Numbered from the stretch's first letter, positions 1 through 6,068 are shown. The stretch is 6,135 bases of DNA from Promethearchaeota archaeon (GCA_019057355.1 DXJM01000467.1:1-6135), one strand, 5' to 3'. Numbers and translations are program-made. The notes: generated by a model not told the origin, from the sequence alone.

Positions 1-87
1 GTTAACTTGTAAACTTAAGACTTAAATAAATTCTTATCTTTAAATGTAAATAGTTACAATAATATATGAAAATCACTATTTCTTAGA

Positions 88-100
88 AATTAATTAAATA
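88..100 (+). promoter_or_regulatory. Possible archaeal TATA box for the 641-residue protein gene
   Basis: The A/T-only stretch around 88-100 (AAATTAATTAAATA-like) lies about 20-30 bases before the ATG at 121, the usual archaeal TATA-to-start distance. If it is used, the transcript would be leaderless or nearly so. This fits the absence of a clear Shine-Dalgarno site before the ATG, where only the purine-rich AGAAAGAAA is present. A second candidate (AATATATGA) lies near 61-69. The whole region is AT-rich, so the choice is weak. Confidence 0.25.
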
Positions 101-120
101 CTAGGATCGATAGAAAGAAA

Positions 121-2046
121 ATGCAACAATATAATAATGAAGATGAGTCTGAAAAGGAACAGTTAGAAAAAGAAAGATTGGAAGAGGAAAGACTCGAAAG
201 AGAGATGCTTGAAATGCAAAGAATGGATAGACAAAAAGATGAAAATAAGCTTTTTCCTAACAATATGCTTTTTGTAATTCCGAGTTGGAGTGCTTTATTG
301 GGTTATCCCCCACTAGGTAAATACGCGAATCACGATGTATTAAATATAGAAACTGATCTCGTTCTCTTTTTGTGTGGTTATGATTATTCGATTGAAACAA
401 AAAATGGTTACCTTCACTTTTTATTTGGGTTAGGGTTTTATTTTCTTAAATTTGAATTGGAATCCGGTAAGTACATAACAGACCATAGGATTTTAACAGG
501 ATTAGTCCTTACAGATTTTGTATACGATCACATGGCAACATCGAAATCCATTACATTAGAGGAAGATCGAGATATTGTAATTGCTGAAAAAGTAATTAGA
601 GTTCCAGTTAATTTATCAGATAAACCAGAAAACCATTTGACTTTCATAAAGGGCGCGTTAATGAGGAATTTTTTCATCCCTTATAAAGATATTTTTTTGG
701 AATTTATTTCTCACATACAAGATCCTCTTGCATATGATATTCATAGACACGGTCACATGTTATTAAGCACTCACTGGAATTATTATAATAAAATCTTAGT
801 TGCTGAAAAAATGAGAGTAAATCCATACAAATCCTACATGAATTCTATGGCTGGATTGAATGGGATTGTCTATAATGCAGATAACCTTTTAAATGAAACA
901 ATGTCTTCTATTAATCTCCAAATAATTGAACAGAACATTACCTATTTAAAAGGAGTTTATTCAAGTGTAGCTTTTGATCCAATGTATATATTTTCGATAT
1001 TAGAAAATGCATCTACGATGTTTAGTTTGGAGGGTTCAAAAATACCTACAGACCCTGGTACGACCCCTAAACAAGCTTTGTTTGCCTCCACCGCAGATAG
1101 AATGGATGCATTTATTAGCTGGCCAATTCAATATCCAAGAAGGGCGAGAGAAGAACCCCAACCACTTCCACCAATCATACAACAATATGCGGACTATCTT
1201 CAGAAAGGCACTTATCAAGGTGCAGACAATGAAAAAATTAAGCAACCTCACTATGAGCGTGACTATTTTGAGATAAATGCTCTAAAAGCAGGAAAAGTGC
1301 AATTTAAATCCCTTCCTGCCCCTCCAGAAGTAGATATTAAAAAAATACTAAATTATCTCAAGGAGATAATACAGGGAGAATACGAGATGCGTTTAATTGG
1401 GACTGCTTTTGAAATAGCTCGGGATAAAATGAGACAAATCAGCATTAGTTCTATTTCAGGTCTTCAAAAGAATATTTGGGAGATGAGCAAATATGCAAAT
1501 ATTTATTCTAAAAAAGAATCGAACTTGGGACTTCCAATAAAAGATAAAAACGAATTACTCGAAAGAGTTCATAAATGGATTTTTGAAATTGAAGATGTGG
1601 AAAGAAAAGAAAGGGAGAGATTGGAGCACATTAAATTAGAAAAAGAAAGACAAGAAAGGCGAAAATTGGAACAAGTTAGATTAGAAAAAGAAAGACAAGA
1701 AAGGCAAAAATTAGAACAAGTTAGATATGAAAAGGAAAGGAGAGAAAGAGAGATATTAGAACGGGAGAGGCTGGAAATGGTAAGGTTAGAAAAAGAGAGA
1801 ATGGAAAAAATTGAAAGAAAAAAACAGGAGGAATTAAGGTTAAAGGAAGAACGAAAAAATAAGGAACGGGAAGTAGAACTTGCCCTGCAAAAGGAAAAAA
1901 GAGAGCTTGAAAAGTTAAAAAGAGAACGAAAGTTAAAAGAAAAGCTAGCAAAACAAAAAGCAAAAAAAGAGAAACAATTACACAAACAAAGAGAAAAAGT
2001 GGAAAAAAAAAAACAAAAAGAACAGCAGAAACTTCAAAATTTATAA
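121..2046 (+). CDS. Hypothetical protein, unknown central domain with charged helical ends
   Basis: This 641-residue protein is not one I recognise. Residues about 8-42 are a Glu/Arg/Lys/Leu-rich helix. Residues about 45-485 look globular, with mixed hydrophobic and aromatic content, no signal peptide and no clear membrane span; they include a His-rich spot (H208, H210, H212) and a Pro-rich stretch (PQPLPP) in the middle. From about residue 490 to the end the chain is almost purely Glu, Lys, Arg, Gln and Leu, consistent with a long coiled coil or single alpha-helix. Within it a 15-residue unit (LEKERQERRKLEQVR) is repeated almost perfectly at 1636-1725. The ATG at 121 is the first start in a frame with clear codon structure. 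The product is probably cytoplasmic. A structural or scaffolding role is only an inference from the helical ends, and no enzymatic motif was seen. The real reading frame makes the coding strand extremely purine-rich from about 1590 to 2040. Confidence 0.85.
   Translation: MQQYNNEDESEKEQLEKERLEEERLEREMLEMQRMDRQKDENKLFPNNMLFVIPSWSALLGYPPLGKYANHDVLNIETDLVLFLCGYDYSIETKNGYLHFLFGLGFYFLKFELESGKYITDHRILTGLVLTDFVYDHMATSKSITLEEDRDIVIAEKVIRVPVNLSDKPENHLTFIKGALMRNFFIPYKDIFLEFISHIQDPLAYDIHRHGHMLLSTHWNYYNKILVAEKMRVNPYKSYMNSMAGLNGIVYNADNLLNETMSSINLQIIEQNITYLKGVYSSVAFDPMYIFSILENASTMFSLEGSKIPTDPGTTPKQALFASTADRMDAFISWPIQYPRRAREEPQPLPPIIQQYADYLQKGTYQGADNEKIKQPHYERDYFEINALKAGKVQFKSLPAPPEVDIKKILNYLKEIIQGEYEMRLIGTAFEIARDKMRQISISSISGLQKNIWEMSKYANIYSKKESNLGLPIKDKNELLERVHKWIFEIEDVERKERERLEHIKLEKERQERRKLEQVRLEKERQERQKLEQVRYEKERREREILERERLEMVRLEKERMEKIERKKQEELRLKEERKNKEREVELALQKEKRELEKLKRERKLKEKLAKQKAKKEKQLHKQREKVEKKKQKEQQKLQNL
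1636..1725 (+). repeat. 45-bp tandem repeat, two near-identical copies
   Basis: Copies at 1636-1680 and 1681-1725 differ at only two of 45 positions. They encode LEKERQERRKLEQVR and LEKERQERQKLEQVR. A third, diverged 15-residue unit (YEKERREREILERER) follows at 1726-1770. The unit length is a whole number of codons, so copy-number change keeps the frame. The near identity indicates a recent duplication inside the charged helix. Confidence 0.85.
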
Positions 2047-2056
2047 TAGTAATTAC

Positions 2057-2317
2057 ATACCTTTAAAAAAAAGAATTATAGGTGTCCGACAAGGAATTGA
2101 GCTGGAATGGGCGATTTTTTGCGATCTTTGTAAAGGGGCTTTAGAAGAATTTGTGGGTACATCAGAAAATAATGACCCACAATGTATATCAGCTTGTCCT
2201 AATAATGCCATTTTCATGAGTTCAATTGAACGAATTGGTAGTGAATCTAAAGTAGAAGCAATTAAGAGAATTTTCTATCAGAATTCCGCAAATAAAATTA
2301 AGAACGAGAACAATTAA
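2057..2317 (+). pseudogene. Start-less C-terminal fragment of a 4Fe-4S ferredoxin-like subunit
   Basis: Translation in the frame ending with TAA at 2315-2317 gives a cysteine motif typical of iron-sulfur subunits: CDLC, 17 residues, then CISACPNNAI. The C-x2-C-x(n)-C-x3-C-P pattern is that of the third cluster in DmsB/HycB/CooF-like electron-transfer subunits, which normally have further CxxCxxCxxxCP clusters upstream. Those are missing here. The frame is open from 1949, overlapping the end of the upstream gene in another frame, but has no ATG, GTG or TTG before the cysteines. The first in-frame ATG (2216) lies after them. The only candidate start is a CTG at 2102, six bases after AAGGA, which would give a peptide of about 71 residues. 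The simplest reading is a decayed, 5'-truncated gene. A very small ferredoxin with a non-standard start is the alternative. The partner oxidoreductase is not in the window. Confidence 0.55.
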
Positions 2318-2323
2318 TGTTAT

Positions 2324-2341
2324 ATCAATAATTTTATTGAT
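2324..2341. repeat. AT-rich palindrome after the ferredoxin remnant
   Basis: ATCAATAA and TTATTGAT form a perfect 8-bp inverted repeat with two bases between them, seven bases after the stop at 2317. It could be a weak transcription-end hairpin or a protein-binding palindrome. No T-run follows, so it is not a typical terminator. The rest of 2342-2400 shows nothing recognisable. Confidence 0.4.
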
Positions 2342-2401
2342 TTCCCCTATAAATTTAGAAACCATTTTAATTTATCTTGAATTTTAAAAGTAAAAATAAT
2401 A

Positions 2402-2410
2402 GATAATATA
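2402..2410 (+). promoter_or_regulatory. Probable TATA box of aroE
   Basis: GATAATATA lies with its centre about 26 bases before the ATG at 2432 and is preceded by an A-rich, BRE-like stretch (AAGTAAAAATA). This spacing predicts a transcript starting at or next to the ATG, so leaderless. That agrees with the lack of a Shine-Dalgarno site: only a TAAG-type repeat (GTAAGTAAGTAA) sits directly before the start. Confidence 0.4.
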
Positions 2411-2431
2411 CATAATAAAGTAAGTAAGTAA

Positions 2432-3301
2432 ATGACTAATAACCAATATATTAATGCGCACACGAAAATATTTTGTCTAATAGGTCATCCTGTAGAACAT
2501 TCAATGTCTCCAACAATGTGGAATCCTGCCCTCAGAGAATTAGGGTTAAACTATGTCTATATAGCATTGGATGTCCATCCGAATAATTTAGAAAATGCAA
2601 TTCGCGGTTTAAAGGCTTTAAACATTGAAGGAATGAACGTTACCATCCCTCACAAGGAAGAGGTCATCAAGTTTCTAGATGAGATTGAACCCATGGCACA
2701 AAAAATAGGGGCAATTAACACGATAAAAAATGAGAATGGGCGTTTAATTGGAAGAAATACTGATGCTGGAGGTGCTAAAAAAGCACTATTGGACGCGGGA
2801 TGTAAACTTGAAGGAAAGAAGGTTTTATGCTTGGGTGCTGGAGGGGTTTCAAGAGCCCTATGTTTTATTCTTTCTGAAGATGTTGAAAAAATCGTTTTAA
2901 CTGATCTTTATGAAATGAGGGCTAAAAACCTAGCCAAAGAGATAAAAACACAATTAGAGATAAATATTGAAGCAAAATTGAGTAAAGATGATATTCTTAG
3001 AACTGAAATTAAAAAAGCTGATATACTTATTAATGCTACTCCTATAGGAATGTTCCCAAATGTAGATCAATCCCCTGTTTCTCCTGAGCTTTTACACGAA
3101 GGCCTTTTTATTTATGATGTAATATATAATCCCTTAGAAACAAAGTTAATGAAAGATGCTAGTAAAATTGGATGTAAGACACTTGGTGGTTTGGAAATGC
3201 TGGTCAATCAAGGCGTCTTGGCGTTTGAATGGTGGACGGGAAAATCTCCTGATAGTACATTAATGAAAAAGAAAATCATCCAATATCTTGATTTGAAATA
3301 A
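2432..3301 (+). CDS. aroE: Shikimate dehydrogenase
   Basis: This enzyme reversibly reduces 3-dehydroshikimate to shikimate in the pathway to chorismate and the aromatic amino acids. The 289-residue length is normal for the family. The N-terminal shikimate-binding domain has HSMSP (S24, S26), the VTIPHK catalytic lysine (K75), the GAINT asparagine (N96) and the NTDA aspartate (D111). The Rossmann part has GAGGVSRA at 135-142, NATPIGM at 201-207, and the C-terminal DVIYNPLET and GGLEMLVNQG (residues 252-261, with Q260). All expected active-site residues are present, so it should be active. Strand beta-2 ends in TD (D158) rather than the NRT motif that binds the NADP phosphate, which hints at NAD use or relaxed cofactor choice. 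No other aromatic-pathway gene is adjacent; the gene stands alone behind its own TATA-like box. Confidence 0.96.
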   Translation: MTNNQYINAHTKIFCLIGHPVEHSMSPTMWNPALRELGLNYVYIALDVHPNNLENAIRGLKALNIEGMNVTIPHKEEVIKFLDEIEPMAQKIGAINTIKNENGRLIGRNTDAGGAKKALLDAGCKLEGKKVLCLGAGGVSRALCFILSEDVEKIVLTDLYEMRAKNLAKEIKTQLEINIEAKLSKDDILRTEIKKADILINATPIGMFPNVDQSPVSPELLHEGLFIYDVIYNPLETKLMKDASKIGCKTLGGLEMLVNQGVLAFEWWTGKSPDSTLMKKKIIQYLDLK

Positions 3302-3480
3302 CCATAAGTTATGTTCAAAAGAATATCTTCCTCCCCTCTATTTAGGATTAGATAGATTTGAGATTGCATACTGTCGTTTAGGAAATGATTTCGAATATCG
3401 CTTTCTTTCTGATTAAAAATAAATTGTTTGAAATTATTATTAAATTTAGTTCAATTAGTTTAATTAATAGATTAAATTGT

Positions 3481-3490
3481 ACATATTTAA
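3481..3490 (+). promoter_or_regulatory. Possible TATA box of the DUF362 gene
   Basis: ACATATTTAA sits about 24 bases before 3510 and 45-54 bases before the preferred ATG at 3535. If used, it would start transcription around 3510, inside the inverted repeat at 3498-3519. The call is weak because the whole of 3385-3534 is AT-rich. Confidence 0.25.
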
Positions 3491-3497
3491 TTTCATT

Positions 3498-3519
3498 TTT
3501 ACCATTTTTACATGGTAAA
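3498..3519. repeat. Perfect 8-bp inverted repeat before the DUF362 gene
   Basis: TTTACCAT and ATGGTAAA are exact reverse complements separated by six bases. They end 15 bases before the ATG at 3535 and would straddle the start site predicted from the nearby TATA-like box. This arrangement suits a dimeric repressor operator, or a small hairpin in the 5' leader. Either reading supports a translation start at 3535 rather than further upstream. Confidence 0.45.
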
Positions 3520-3534
3520 TTCGGATTTTTAAGA

Positions 3535-4746
3535 ATGCAAAAAAACCCAATTGTTTATTTGAGTCAAAATAAGGATATCAGTATAGCTGTTAAAAATTGC
3601 ATAACCCAGATTAAATTACCCAATTTAACGGGAAAAACGGTATTATTAAAGCCAAATGTTGGACGAGAAGCAGATTCTACAAGTGCTGTGAATACCAATC
3701 CTGATGTAGTTGAAGCGGTATTTAACTATTTAAGTCAAAAATTTAAAGCAAGATATTTAATAGGGGATTCTCCAATAATAAATACCGATACACGAAAAGC
3801 ATTTGAACAAGCTGGCTATTCAAATCTATTAAATAATGAAAATATTGAATTTGTTGATTTAGATAGTGGATATCCTATTGATTGCGATATTCCAAATGGA
3901 AAAATCTTGAAAAAAATACAATTAACGCGATATTACAACCAAATTGATTATTTAGTATCCATTCCTGTATTGAAAATGCACATGCATTGTGGGGCTTCTT
4001 TAAGCTTTAAAAATCTCAAGGGTCTCATATATAAACGTAATAAAACAATATTACATCATCTTCAAGCCCCCGAACTTATCAATGAGCTAAAGAAGTCAAT
4101 TAAAAAAGTTAAAGAATTAGATGTCGCCATCTCAGATCTTGCACATGTACTACACTCAGACCTGAATATAATTGATGCTTCATTTGTTCAAGAAGGCATG
4201 GGCCCCTCTTCTGGAAATGCTGTTAAAATGGATACTATAATTGTTTCTACTAATTTTCTAGCTGCTGATATTGTTGCTCTAGCTATAACTCAACCAAAAT
4301 GGTGTTTAGAGGATGTCCCTCACCTAAAATTAATATCTGAGTACTTCCCTGAAATGCCAAAAAGCATGAATGATATTATTACAAAACCAAGCAATATATC
4401 GAATTTTATTAGGCAAATAGAACCTCCACCAACATCAATCAGTATAAAATACAAGAATGTAAGATTGATTGATATTGATTCATGTTCCGCATGTTTATCT
4501 ACGATTTTTAATTTATTGAAAAATAACAAGGAATTCATCGATACTCATTTCTCTTCCGAACATCCTTTGAATCTAGCTATAGGAAAAGGAATCAAACAAT
4601 CAGATCTTTATGAGGAAACTTATCTTATAGGAAATTGTACTGCAAATAATAAAGAGAAGGGAATTTTTATTCAAGGTTGCACGCCTATAGAATCAGAAAT
4701 AATGCAAAAAATCAAAGAAAACACGAATCTTGATAAAATTTATTAA
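3535..4746 (+). CDS. DUF362 domain-containing protein
   Basis: With the start at 3535 the protein has 403 residues. The DUF362 domain covers about residues 5-300. Hallmarks are the LLKPNVG motif at 37-43, the N-T-N-P-D block at 53-57, GDSP at 77-80, and SIPVLKMHMHCG at 142-153 followed by SFKNLKG (157-163). A glycine-rich EGMGPSSG at 220-227 and an AAD at 243-245 follow. The C-terminal 90 residues carry four cysteines (C317, C320, C368, C382, in CSAC, GNC and GCTP contexts) that could bind a metal or iron-sulfur cluster. DUF362 proteins have no settled general function; some are fused to ferredoxin domains. The frame stays open upstream to an ATG at 3385, but those 50 residues are low-complexity, lie over an inverted repeat and do not resemble the domain, so 3535 is preferred. 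There is no signal peptide with this start. It converges with the zinc-ribbon gene, with eight bases between the two stop codons. Confidence 0.88.
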   Translation: MQKNPIVYLSQNKDISIAVKNCITQIKLPNLTGKTVLLKPNVGREADSTSAVNTNPDVVEAVFNYLSQKFKARYLIGDSPIINTDTRKAFEQAGYSNLLNNENIEFVDLDSGYPIDCDIPNGKILKKIQLTRYYNQIDYLVSIPVLKMHMHCGASLSFKNLKGLIYKRNKTILHHLQAPELINELKKSIKKVKELDVAISDLAHVLHSDLNIIDASFVQEGMGPSSGNAVKMDTIIVSTNFLAADIVALAITQPKWCLEDVPHLKLISEYFPEMPKSMNDIITKPSNISNFIRQIEPPPTSISIKYKNVRLIDIDSCSACLSTIFNLLKNNKEFIDTHFSSEHPLNLAIGKGIKQSDLYEETYLIGNCTANNKEKGIFIQGCTPIESEIMQKIKENTNLDKIY

Positions 4747-4754
4747 AAAAAAAA
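4745..4754 (-). terminator. T10 run ending the minus-strand zinc-ribbon gene
   Basis: On the minus strand a run of ten T immediately follows the TAA at 4755-4757. Oligo-T tracts without a hairpin are typical archaeal termination signals. The same ten bases fill the gap to the convergent DUF362 stop codon. Confidence 0.45.
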
Positions 4755-5120
4755 TTAATCAATTTTAAAACCGCAATAAGCACAAAATTTTCCCGCTCTT
4801 TCAAGCTTAACGCCACAATTTAAACAAAATTTTGCTCTTTCATCGTTCTCTTGTTTATTTAATTGATATAATTGTGCATGAGAACTTACATTATAAGGAT
4901 TTGCTATTGCTTGAGGTGTTGGTTCTTTAATTACTTCTAGCTGGCAAATACTATTACAATGAACACATCTGTTTTCTGGTTTACTGAAATAAATACCAAA
5001 ATAGAGGAGTAGTCCGAATCCCGCGGTAAATATTGCTAAAAATATCACAAGACACCAGTTTATTTCTTCTCTTGTGACTAATACATTAGCCTTACAATTA
5101 GGGCAGTAGAGTGTTGTCAT
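4755..5120 (-). CDS. Small membrane protein, LITAF-like split zinc knuckle plus zinc ribbon (copy A)
   Basis: The protein has 121 residues with the start at 5120. It begins with a CPNC knuckle (C6, C9), then a hydrophobic stretch of about 24 residues (about 22-45, centred on FTAGFG), then a CVHC knuckle (C52, C55). A polar linker of about 40 residues leads to a complete zinc ribbon at the end (C99, C102, C113, C116; CLNCG and CAYCG). Two CxxC pairs separated by 42 residues with a membrane-inserting segment between them is the layout of the LITAF/SIMPLE domain, where both pairs bind one zinc on the cytosolic face. A plain one-span protein with separate knuckles, or another zinc-ribbon family with a hydrophobic insert, is also possible. 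The frame is open upstream to an ATG at 5234, but that would add a Lys/Phe-rich segment, overlap the neighbouring gene and run through the promoter region. The ATG at 5120 begins at the same point as the paralogue at 5216-5578. Function is unknown. Confidence 0.85.
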   Translation of the reverse strand: MTTLYCPNCKANVLVTREEINWCLVIFLAIFTAGFGLLLYFGIYFSKPENRCVHCNSICQLEVIKEPTPQAIANPYNVSSHAQLYQLNKQENDERAKFCLNCGVKLERAGKFCAYCGFKID

Positions 5121-5145
5121 TTTTTTTCTTTTCTTTGATTTATGT

Positions 5146-5158
5146 TTAATTAATATAT
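5146..5158 (-). promoter_or_regulatory. Probable TATA box of zinc-ribbon copy A
   Basis: On the minus strand ATATATTAATTAA is centred about 33 bases before the ATG at 5120. This predicts a transcript with a very short, purine-rich leader (AAAGAAAAG). It lies after the T-run that follows copy B, so copy A probably has its own promoter. Confidence 0.4.
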
Positions 5159-5173
5159 CAAAAACAATACTAT

Positions 5174-5183
5174 AAAAAAAAAA
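5174..5183 (-). terminator. T10 run downstream of zinc-ribbon copy B
   Basis: On the minus strand ten T residues lie 32 bases after the TAA at 5216-5218, matching an archaeal oligo-T termination signal. It separates copy B from the promoter-like box of copy A, suggesting two transcription units rather than one operon. Confidence 0.4.
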
Positions 5184-5215
5184 TGGAGTCCAATTTTTTT
5201 GATTTTGATTAGCTT

Positions 5216-5578
5216 TTAATTCCTTGATCCGCAATTAGAGCAAAAGTTAGCTTCATAATTCAATTGTTCTCCACAAAAGGAACAATATCTCGTTTTATTC
5301 TCTAATGGACCTTTCTCTTGAGGTGGTTGAGATAGAACTGGTTGCTGATAATTTTGGGATTGAAAACTCGGTTGAAAGGAATGAGAAGATGCAGTTTTCG
5401 TAATTTTATATCCACAATGAACACATCTATCAGCCGGTTTACTATAAAAAACCGCGAGATATATTATAAAACCTATACCTGCCGTAAAAAGAAGGAGTAT
5501 TATTGCTAAGCAGACATCAAAATCACCACGATTGAGCATCACGTTAGTTTTACAACGATCACAATAACCAGTAATCAT
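5216..5578 (-). CDS. Small membrane protein, LITAF-like split zinc knuckle plus zinc ribbon (copy B)
   Basis: This 120-residue paralogue of the gene at 4755-5120 aligns with it without gaps at every cysteine: C6/C9 (CDRC), C52/C55 (CVHC), C99/C102 (CSFCG) and C113/C116 (CSNCG). The hydrophobic stretch at about 22-45 shares the FTAG core, and both have YSKP or FSKP followed by RCVHC just before the second knuckle. The linker at about 60-95 is Gln/Ser/Pro-rich, unrelated to that of copy A and probably disordered. The ATG at 5578 is preceded at eight bases by GAGG (plus-strand CCTC, 5587-5590), one of the few Shine-Dalgarno-like sites in the window. It is likely membrane-attached with its ribbons in the cytoplasm; the role is unknown. 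The gene for the frameshifted third member ends 47 bases upstream. Confidence 0.88.
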   Translation of the reverse strand: MITGYCDRCKTNVMLNRGDFDVCLAIILLLFTAGIGFIIYLAVFYSKPADRCVHCGYKITKTASSHSFQPSFQSQNYQQPVLSQPPQEKGPLENKTRYCSFCGEQLNYEANFCSNCGSRN

Positions 5579-5586
5579 TTTTTTAT

Positions 5587-5590
5587 CCTC
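5587..5590 (-). promoter_or_regulatory. Shine-Dalgarno-like GAGG before zinc-ribbon copy B
   Basis: GAGG on the minus strand sits eight bases before the ATG at 5578. It fixes this start and suggests a leadered transcript, unlike the other genes in the window. Confidence 0.5.
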
Positions 5591-5613
5591 TTATGTTAAT
5601 GTGAAGGAATTAA

Positions 5614-5624
5614 TCTTATATAAT
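5614..5624 (-). promoter_or_regulatory. Possible TATA box of zinc-ribbon copy B
   Basis: AATTATATAAG on the minus strand lies directly after the stop codon of the upstream frameshifted gene and about 41 bases before the ATG at 5578. Transcription would start near 5594, leaving a leader of about 16 bases that includes the GAGG site. Confidence 0.4.
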
Positions 5625-5625
5625 T

Positions 5626-6055
5626 TTATTCCTTATATAATCGAACCCTACAAGATGGGCATTTCCGTGATTTATTACTAATTGTTTCATGGCAAAAGGG
5701 GCACGTTATAACATCTGTTTTTTCAAGTTCATTAATTGTTTTTTCAACTTTGATCTCTTTTATAATACGCTCTAATTGGGCTTTAGAACCTGGAAATTTA
5801 TCGGGAGATTCATAGAACTTGAGTTCATTCGAACAATAGTTACAATATTTTTTTTTTTTTAATATGAAAATGATAATATAAAAATAGTGGCAAAATAATA
5901 CCCAAACTAGCTATAATGGCTATTCCCCAAATGTGAAAATAAAGATCATTCTCGATTTTTCTTTTGGGCTTTGCTGGGTTCCCACAGGTTTTACAATAAG
6001 GATAATATATTACTTTTTTTTTTTTAACTTGTATAACTACATCTTTTTTTTTCAT
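5626..6055 (-). pseudogene. Frameshifted LITAF-like plus zinc-ribbon membrane protein (copy C)
   Basis: From the ATG at 6055 the frame gives a Lys-rich start, a CKTC knuckle (C21, C24) and a hydrophobic segment (about 42-63). It then runs into a stretch of 13 A (plus-strand T, 5848-5860) and stops at 5840. Removing one A restores the frame: KKKK is followed at once by YCNYCS (C71, C74), a charged linker, and a final ribbon CPFC/CPSC (C118, C121, C132, C135), ending with TAA at 5626-5628. The corrected product has 142 residues and the same domain order as copies A and B, with 46 instead of 42 residues between the first two knuckles. The intact second half argues for a sequencing error, a very recent mutation, or polymerase slippage restoring the frame, rather than an old pseudogene. 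A GTG at 6082 in the same frame would extend the protein into the hairpin region and is less likely than the ATG at 6055. Confidence 0.7.
5848..5860 (-). other. A13 homopolymer at the frameshift of copy C
   Basis: Thirteen consecutive T on the plus strand (A on the coding strand) lie exactly between the hydrophobic segment and the second zinc knuckle of copy C. Twelve A would join the two halves in frame. Two other A-runs in the same gene (A12 at 6014-6025, A9 at 6044-6052) encode lysines. Confidence 0.8.
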
Positions 6056-6068
6056 AATGTCGATATTA

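Noticed and set aside
1007..1276. Open frames on both strands inside the 641-residue gene
   Set aside because: They overlap a longer continuous coding frame, have no recognisable domain, and no start signal of their own.
1569..1985. Long minus-strand open frame rich in Ser, Phe and Leu
   Set aside because: It is the antisense of the purine-rich Lys/Glu/Arg helix of the 641-residue protein. Its low-complexity composition is explained entirely by that, and a second overlapping minus-strand frame at 1721-1963 has the same cause.
2419..2431. GTAAGTAAGTAA short tandem repeat before aroE
   Set aside because: Three 4-base units are too short to interpret beyond chance in AT-rich DNA.
3385..3534. 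N-terminal extension of the DUF362 protein from ATG 3385
   Set aside because: The 50 extra residues reflect AT-rich intergenic sequence, are unlike the domain family, and cover a perfect inverted repeat. The family-like sequence begins at the ATG at 3535.
4320..4538. Minus-strand open frame of 72 codons
   Set aside because: It lies wholly inside the well-supported DUF362 gene on the other strand and shows no motif.
5121..5234. N-terminal extension of zinc-ribbon copy A from ATG 5234
   Set aside because: It would overlap the end of copy B, read through a T10 terminator-like run and a TATA-like box, and add residues absent from the paralogue.
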